64,000 bases of DNA from Burkholderiaceae bacterium (lineage in GTDB: Bacteria; Pseudomonadota; Gammaproteobacteria; Burkholderiales; Burkholderiaceae_C): NCBI GenBank assembly GCA_030695205.1, contig JAUYTN010000025.1, positions 124,001 to 188,000 on the forward strand, written 5' to 3'. Shown here piece by piece: positions 62,836 to 64,000 of the stretch (position 1 is the first letter of the stretch; the number at the start of each line of letters is the position of its first letter). The notes under the pieces are model-generated. The model made no database searches and had not been told where the DNA came from. It was given only the letters and a program-made list of their open reading frames with translations. The position numbers and the translations under genes were made by a program.

Positions 62836-63447
62836 AGCCGCTCAAAGCGGCTAATCGGGGACGCTCACGCGGCCCCGGCTTTTTCCGTCACCTACTCGGT
62901 GAGGCTTATCTCCACAGCATCAGCTCATCCAACCTCTCATCCTCTCGCTCCTGCTCACGGATGTAGTTGCGTATCAGCTCTTCGTCCCTCCCTACGGTCG
63001 AGACAAAATACCCTCTGGCCCAGAAACTTTGCCCCGCAAAGTTTCTCTTGCGCTCCGAATACACCCGGGCAAGGTGGATCGCACTTTTCCCCAAGATGCG
63101 CCCAACCACGTTCGATACCGCGTATTTCGGCGGTATCGCGATCATCATGTGCACATGATCGGCCATCAAATGCCCTTCCTCTATCCGGCTCTCTTTGTGC
63201 TGCGCCAGTCCGCGAAACACCTCTCCGAGGTGTTCTCTCAACTGCCCGTACAGCACTTTCCTGCGCCCCTTCGGTATGTACACCACGTGGTACTTGCAGT
63301 CCCATTTCGTGTAGTTTGGGCTTTCGAACTTGTCCATCCTGATTCTTTCTTTCGTTTGCTTGGCGGCTCACGATCGGAAGTTTCTGCGATGGACATCCAT
63401 ACCAACGCATACGTCAAACTGCTACTGTCTCCCCGGCAAAGCCGGGG
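62836..63447 (-). mobile_element. IS200-type insertion sequence (tnpA only)
   Basis: One tnpA gene flanked by subterminal hairpins: AGCCGCT-CAA-AGCGGCT (62836-62852) downstream and CCCCGGC-AAA-GCCGGGG (63431-63447) upstream of the gene. No tnpB is present. IS200/IS605 elements have no inverted terminal repeats, so the true ends can only be placed near these hairpins. It is inserted between an oxidase gene and the TumE/TumA pair. Confidence 0.75.
62906..63337 (-). CDS. tnpA: IS200/IS605-family transposase TnpA
   Basis: 143-residue Y1 HUH transposase that moves single-stranded DNA. HUH motif in ADHVHMMIAI, catalytic Tyr in ELIRNYIREQE, and the family start YTKWDCKYHVVYIPKGRRKV LYG. Intact length, so it may be active. 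The gene starts with MDKFESPN; typical IS200 transposases have about 140-155 residues. Confidence 0.9.
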   Translation of the reverse strand: MDKFESPNYTKWDCKYHVVYIPKGRRKVLYGQLREHLGEVFRGLAQHKESRIEEGHLMADHVHMMIAIPPKYAVSNVVGRILGKSAIHLARVYSERKRNFAGQSFWARGYFVSTVGRDEELIRNYIREQEREDERLDELMLWR

Positions 63448-63471
63448 GATTACCCACTTTATTTATGGTTA

Positions 63472-63500
63472 TTGACACCATTACTTATTATGGCTAGAGT
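63472..63500 (+). promoter_or_regulatory. Promoter and operator-like site of tumE
   Basis: TTGACA, 17-bp spacer and TAGAGT; the ATG of tumE follows after 6 nt. The spacer holds CCAT-N8-ATGG (63478-63493), an inverted repeat that could be the site at which the antitoxin represses its operon. The promoter begins about 25 bp after the IS200 hairpin. Confidence 0.55.
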
Positions 63501-63506
63501 CACCAT

Positions 63507-63800
63507 ATGAAGGCACAGCGCATCTTTTACGACAAGACCGTGTTGGCAGACGGGGCGATTGTCGAGATGACCATCTGGCAGTTGCCAAAATCATCGGGCG
63601 AGCGACCGCACGGATTGAAATACAGCCTGTTTTTTGGCCGAGATGGCAAACGCATCGTGGGCTACGACAACGAGCGGGGCAAAGGCGACCACAAGCATTT
63701 GGGCGAGGTGGAAACCCCGTACAAGTTTGTTAGTCCAGAACAGTTGGTGGCCGATTTTTTGGCCGATGTAGAAAAAGCAAATGGTGGGCACCATGAATAA
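63507..63800 (+). CDS. tumE: TumE-family toxin (DUF6516)
   Basis: 97-residue protein. Family landmarks: VEMTIWQLPKSS, HGLKYSLFFGRDGKRIVGYD and NERGKGDHKHLGEVETPY, typical of the TumE (DUF6516) toxin of type II toxin-antitoxin systems. The conserved D-N-E-x-G-K-G-D-H-x-H stretch is the likely active centre. It overlaps the antitoxin gene by 8 bp. No Shine-Dalgarno sequence; the start lies 6 nt after its -10 box, implying a leaderless mRNA. Mode of toxicity is not known to me. Confidence 0.8.
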   Translation: MKAQRIFYDKTVLADGAIVEMTIWQLPKSSGERPHGLKYSLFFGRDGKRIVGYDNERGKGDHKHLGEVETPYKFVSPEQLVADFLADVEKANGGHHE

Positions 63801-64000
63801 AGTTCAAGTGAATGTGGGCAGTCTGGCCGATATGGGCAAACGGTTTGCCGGTGCGTGGAACCGAGCCACGGCGGGTGAACAGGTCAATGAAACCCACATC
63901 ACGTTCTTGGATATGCAAACCATGCTGGACACGTTGTCACCCAAGCGTTTGGAGTTGCTGCGCCATGTGCACCAGCACGAAACCGGCAATGTGCGTGAAC
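63793..64000 (+). CDS. tumA: TumA-type antitoxin, partial
   Basis: First 69 residues of the partner of TumE, cut by the window end. N-terminus MNKVQVNVGSLADMGKRFAG AWNR is followed by ITFLDMQTMLDTLSPKRLEL LRHVHQHETGNVRE, the start of a MarR-like winged helix found in TumA/HVO_A0114-type antitoxins. The DNA-binding wing is missing here. Order toxin then antitoxin and the 8-bp overlap fit a TA operon; the antitoxin probably binds the palindrome at 63478-63493. Confidence 0.78.
   Translation, partial: MNKVQVNVGSLADMGKRFAGAWNRATAGEQVNETHITFLDMQTMLDTLSPKRLELLRHVHQHETGNVRE

Noticed and set aside
62760..64000. Complete IS605-type element with tnpB
   Set aside because: Only tnpA is present; the downstream ORFs are the TumE/TumA pair, not an accessory nuclease.

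Overview
The window is a chromosomal segment of a GC-rich betaproteobacterium, almost certainly family Comamonadaceae (Burkholderiales). The reasons are the protein types (a 16-strand Burkholderiales-type porin, an ArsJ/GAPDH pair, DUF2782 and BPSS1780-family proteins), the gene neighbourhoods (parE followed by a lytic transglycosylase; xseB-ispA-dxs diverging from a Rieske oxygenase; polA diverging from DUF2782-thrB) and an AT-rich dispersed repeat typical of that family. The genus cannot be fixed from the sequence alone.

Layout. 1-9.9 kb holds housekeeping genes: the start of a lytic transglycosylase gene (runs off the left edge), parE, an MFS carrier with a tiny overlapping membrane ORF, a methyltransferase, dapA-bamC, a small lipoprotein, the divergent pair roxA/slyD, and dut. 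9.9-13.7 kb is a TRAP transporter operon (dctP, terminator, dctQ, dctM) with dut at its 3' end. 13.8-17 kb is the isoprenoid block xseB-ispA-dxs. 17.4-23.4 kb has a Rieske oxygenase, a DMT exporter, a sulfurtransferase, a dienelactone hydrolase and a chemoreceptor. 23.5-30.7 kb has polA, DUF2782, thrB, a membrane protein, a FecR-like protein and two overlapping lipoprotein genes, one FlgO-like.

31.2-39.6 kb is the accessory part. arsJ and its partner GAPDH (export of arsenate as 1-arseno-3-phosphoglycerate) diverge from an MFS gene across an ArsR-like operator. A graveyard of defence genes follows (HigBA remnant, DNA methyltransferase remnant). Then comes a SigZ-like sigma factor, an ArsP-type permease, a Tat-exported MBL-fold protein and a CxxC mini-thioredoxin, all on the minus strand.

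39.7-62.8 kb returns to metabolism and maintenance: phoX (Tat lipoprotein phosphatase), a broken phytase-like gene, a porin, uvrD, guaC, a GntR regulator with a GarR-type reductase, a pseudo-receiver/TPR protein, rhlE with a long 5' leader, malonyl-CoA decarboxylase, metY, a hydrolase-P450 pair, YihY, DUF2069 and an FAD oxidase. The right edge has an IS200-type element next to a TumE/TumA toxin-antitoxin pair whose antitoxin runs off the window.

Two window-wide signals are not explained by the genes. About ten copies of one AT-rich repeat occur; two donate start codons and two lie in frame inside polA and uvrD. In addition, at least eight genes have a TACAAT/GACAAT-like -10 box placed only 5-8 nt before the start codon, suggesting leaderless or near-leaderless mRNAs. 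All functional calls come from reading the sequence and from remembered family features; no database search was made.
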